Source: Bacteroidales bacterium
GTDB taxonomy: Bacteria; Bacteroidota; Bacteroidia; Bacteroidales; F082
Assembly (NCBI GenBank): GCA_017530365.1
Contig: JAFXMK010000011.1
Span: forward strand, 1 to 64,000
DNA: 64,000 nucleotides
Reading direction: 5' to 3'
Both the position numbers and the translations under genes were made by a program. The notes under the pieces are model-generated. The model worked only from the letters and a program-made list of their open reading frames with translations. It did not search any database and was not told where the DNA came from. Shown here in pieces: positions 62,340-64,000 of the stretch; within the stretch, counting starts at the first letter, position 1; each line of letters opens with the position of its first letter.

Positions 62340-64000
62340 TCATCGGGAGGCCACCACCACTGCCTGTTTATATTTCTTTACCATTCCATCCAAATGGAAC
62401 ACTTCGGCAACCATGACATAGAGGCCGAGCGGGACAGGTTGATCTCGTTCATCCAAGCCGTTCCAAACGAAACTTCCTGTTTGGGAGATTAGCTCTCCTT
62501 TGACCAGATGCCGAATCATCTGGCCTTCGACGTTGAAAACATAGACATTCATCGTGCAACCCGCCTCCTCAAAAGCATAGTTGACCAAACAGCTGTCATC
62601 CATGCCATCTCCATCAGGTGAAAACACCTTGGGTTCAACCTTTATCACATCTTCTTCAGGATCATTTTGCGGCACCGCCATCATAGAATTCTCATAACCA
62701 GGCGTACCAAAATGAACGGCTTCTACAGCCGAATGCCAATTGTCGGACTGGTCAGAGGGCGCATCCCAAGATACCCGTTCCAAGGACACCCCTTTAGTCT
62801 CCTTCAGCAAGGGATAATGCATCTTTTCAGAAAACGACATCTGATCCACAACCACCCCTTGACGGCTCATCAACAAGGCCGTTCCTCCGGCATTGACATA
62901 CGATGGAAACGAAGCCATATCGAAAAAATTCCCAGTACCGCAACCATATTGTTGTCCTACCGTATAGCCATCCGTTGAAAGCAACACATAGCTGTGCGGC
63001 ATGAAAAGGAACATGTCGGCCGTGATCTCTTTCAACACGGTATCCGCTGGATTCGGGAAGCTCTCTTTGATGCCCCCTAGTTTCAATTCACTCAAATCAA
63101 AAGTCTTGTCGGAATGGTTATACAACTCCACATAATCCACTCCCGGACTGATGGGGTCAAACAAGATCTCGTTGATAAGCACCTCGCCTGGACCTATTGC
63201 ATTAGGGATGCCAAAACGCACGCGCGTATCAGAAGCTATTGGCTGGCCGCTACAGCTCTCCAAGCCGTTCATCACCAAAGTATAAACCAATCCCTCCTGA
63301 AAGTCATAGTCAAACAGCAATTCCACCGAGGTTGAGTTCACAGGATTGCAGATCACCTCAGTGGGCAGTAGGCCAAGGTCTTCCACTCGATAATGCGCCC
63401 TATCTGCAAGGCTTGCTCGGTCCATTTGCTGATCAAACCAAAGCAACACCATGTTGTCGTCCAACACACTTACCCTCGAAATCTGAGGTGCTATCTCATT
63501 AGGCGCATTGATGGAATTCTCACGCCCAGGCGTCCCACCTGAAACATCATTCGAGGCCGACCAATTTACTGTACCAGCACAAGGGTTGAACGGGTCGATC
63601 TGCTCCAATGACCAACCGCCGTTTCTCTTGTCGGCATCGTGATACCAAGTGTCGTTGAATGACACTTCAGAAATCAGCATTTCATCAGGAGAAAACAACC
63701 TCAACGTGGCACCAGCGTTGGCGATTGAGAAACTCGAAAAGCTGCATGTGACGCCAAAGGCGGACAATTCACCAACCGCATCGTCCTTACATAAGATCAG
63801 ATAGCCTAAAGGCGCTATTTGAAGGGAAGAGAAGGTCTTGGTCGTCGTACCAATGCTCAAAGACCAATCTTTTAAGTCAACGGGCAGCTGCGTGGTGTTG
63901 AATAGCTCCACATATTCCCATTCCGGCAGGCCTACCACAGGGCTCGGATCAGCCATGATCTCGTTGATCACCACATCATTTTCCGAAGCCTTATAGATGC
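62340..64000 (-). CDS. Surface protein with lamin-tail domains, 5' end outside the window
   Basis: At least 553 residues; the frame stays open to the window edge (visible start ...YKASENDVVINEIMADP). Two lamin-tail (LTD) domains are seen: INEIMADPSPVVGLPEWEYVELFN at about the visible start, and LINEILFDPISPGVDYVELYN further on. They are separated by an Ig-like module (SRVSVLDDNMVLLWFD ... MNGLESCSGQPI). The end is a FlgD/gliding-motility C-terminal-like domain (KVFSPDGDGMDD, FVWNGLDERDQPVPLGLYVMVAEVF), used by many Bacteroidota as a surface-export domain (T9SS type B or FlgD-Ig). LTD domains in bacteria are often linked to secreted nucleases or calcium-binding proteins; none is visible here. 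Confidence 0.85.
   Translation of the reverse strand, partial: IYKASENDVVINEIMADPSPVVGLPEWEYVELFNTTQLPVDLKDWSLSIGTTTKTFSSLQIAPLGYLILCKDDAVGELSAFGVTCSFSSFSIANAGATLRLFSPDEMLISEVSFNDTWYHDADKRNGGWSLEQIDPFNPCAGTVNWSASNDVSGGTPGRENSINAPNEIAPQISRVSVLDDNMVLLWFDQQMDRASLADRAHYRVEDLGLLPTEVICNPVNSTSVELLFDYDFQEGLVYTLVMNGLESCSGQPIASDTRVRFGIPNAIGPGEVLINEILFDPISPGVDYVELYNHSDKTFDLSELKLGGIKESFPNPADTVLKEITADMFLFMPHSYVLLSTDGYTVGQQYGCGTGNFFDMASFPSYVNAGGTALLMSRQGVVVDQMSFSEKMHYPLLKETKGVSLERVSWDAPSDQSDNWHSAVEAVHFGTPGYENSMMAVPQNDPEEDVIKVEPKVFSPDGDGMDDSCLVNYAFEEAGCTMNVYVFNVEGQMIRHLVKGELISQTGSFVWNGLDERDQPVPLGLYVMVAEVFHLDGMVKKYKQAVVVASR

Overview
The window looks like chromosomal DNA of a Bacteroidota (probably Bacteroidales-like) bacterium that has a type IX secretion system (T9SS). 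Evidence: several promoters fit the phylum's TTG-N18-21-TAnnTTTG pattern instead of -35/-10 boxes; Shine-Dalgarno sites are mostly absent; six large secreted proteins end in T9SS-type or related C-terminal domains with a PNP motif and a KIxI/V tail; and phylum-typical families are present (DUF5686, DUF4465, Bacteroidota-type LptD, lipoproteins). No phage, integrase, IS element, rRNA or CRISPR array was seen. Genes are packed tightly, with many 1-4 nt overlaps and several convergent pairs overlapping by 4-14 nt.

Layout. 0-8.2 kb: start of an acyl-CoA ligase gene (minus strand), a cobalamin riboswitch driving a T9SS surface protein with a DUF4465 (BtuH-like, B12-binding) domain, tRNA-Lys, a secreted protein, an AspT-like permease, a second cobalamin riboswitch driving a CoA-transferase, and a MarC protein. 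8.2-15.5 kb: a giant fibronectin-III/cleaved-adhesin T9SS protein and a TerB/Sel1 protein. 15.5-19.7 kb (minus): overlapping operon ftsB-like, DUF5686, apbE, rluE. 19.8-31 kb: ridA, amidase, lptD, a T9SS thioredoxin-like protein, a fucose-isomerase-like protein, a histidine kinase, and leuS carrying an inserted DUF559 nuclease-like domain. 31-39.3 kb: ABC transporter pair, a GH29 fucosidase with a 3' relic, a lipoprotein with repeats and a ricin-type lectin domain, a zeta-toxin-like kinase with a 65-residue partner, tRNA-Pro, mntP, and an Omp85-like barrel. 39.3-48.6 kb: T9SS cargo, acyltransferase, lytic transglycosylase, beta-barrels, an enoyl-CoA hydratase, and an AT-rich hypothetical cluster. 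48.7-64 kb: a biotin-dependent carboxylase subunit, an acyl-CoA dehydrogenase, an SPFH protein, an M6-type metalloprotease, ileS, a DksA-like gene, lspA, gpmA, a PPP phosphatase, and a lamin-tail-domain surface protein cut by the window edge.

The most striking structure is not a gene. At least eleven short tandem arrays of purine-rich heptamers (AGTTAGG-, GATAAAA-, AAACGGA- and GGAAAGT-like units) lie either between a stop codon and the next start codon or in frame inside conserved genes (ileS, apbE, lptD, the biotin carboxylase gene, and a T9SS sorting domain). A second dispersed family, with GATTGCTTCG and CGCAATGACG arms, has four copies; one encodes the hydrophobic core of the ApbE signal sequence. 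Functional themes are B12 sensing and capture, acyl-CoA metabolism (ligase, CoA-transferase, hydratase, dehydrogenase, biotin carboxylase) and envelope biogenesis (LptD, LspA, amidase, Omp85-like, T9SS cargo).
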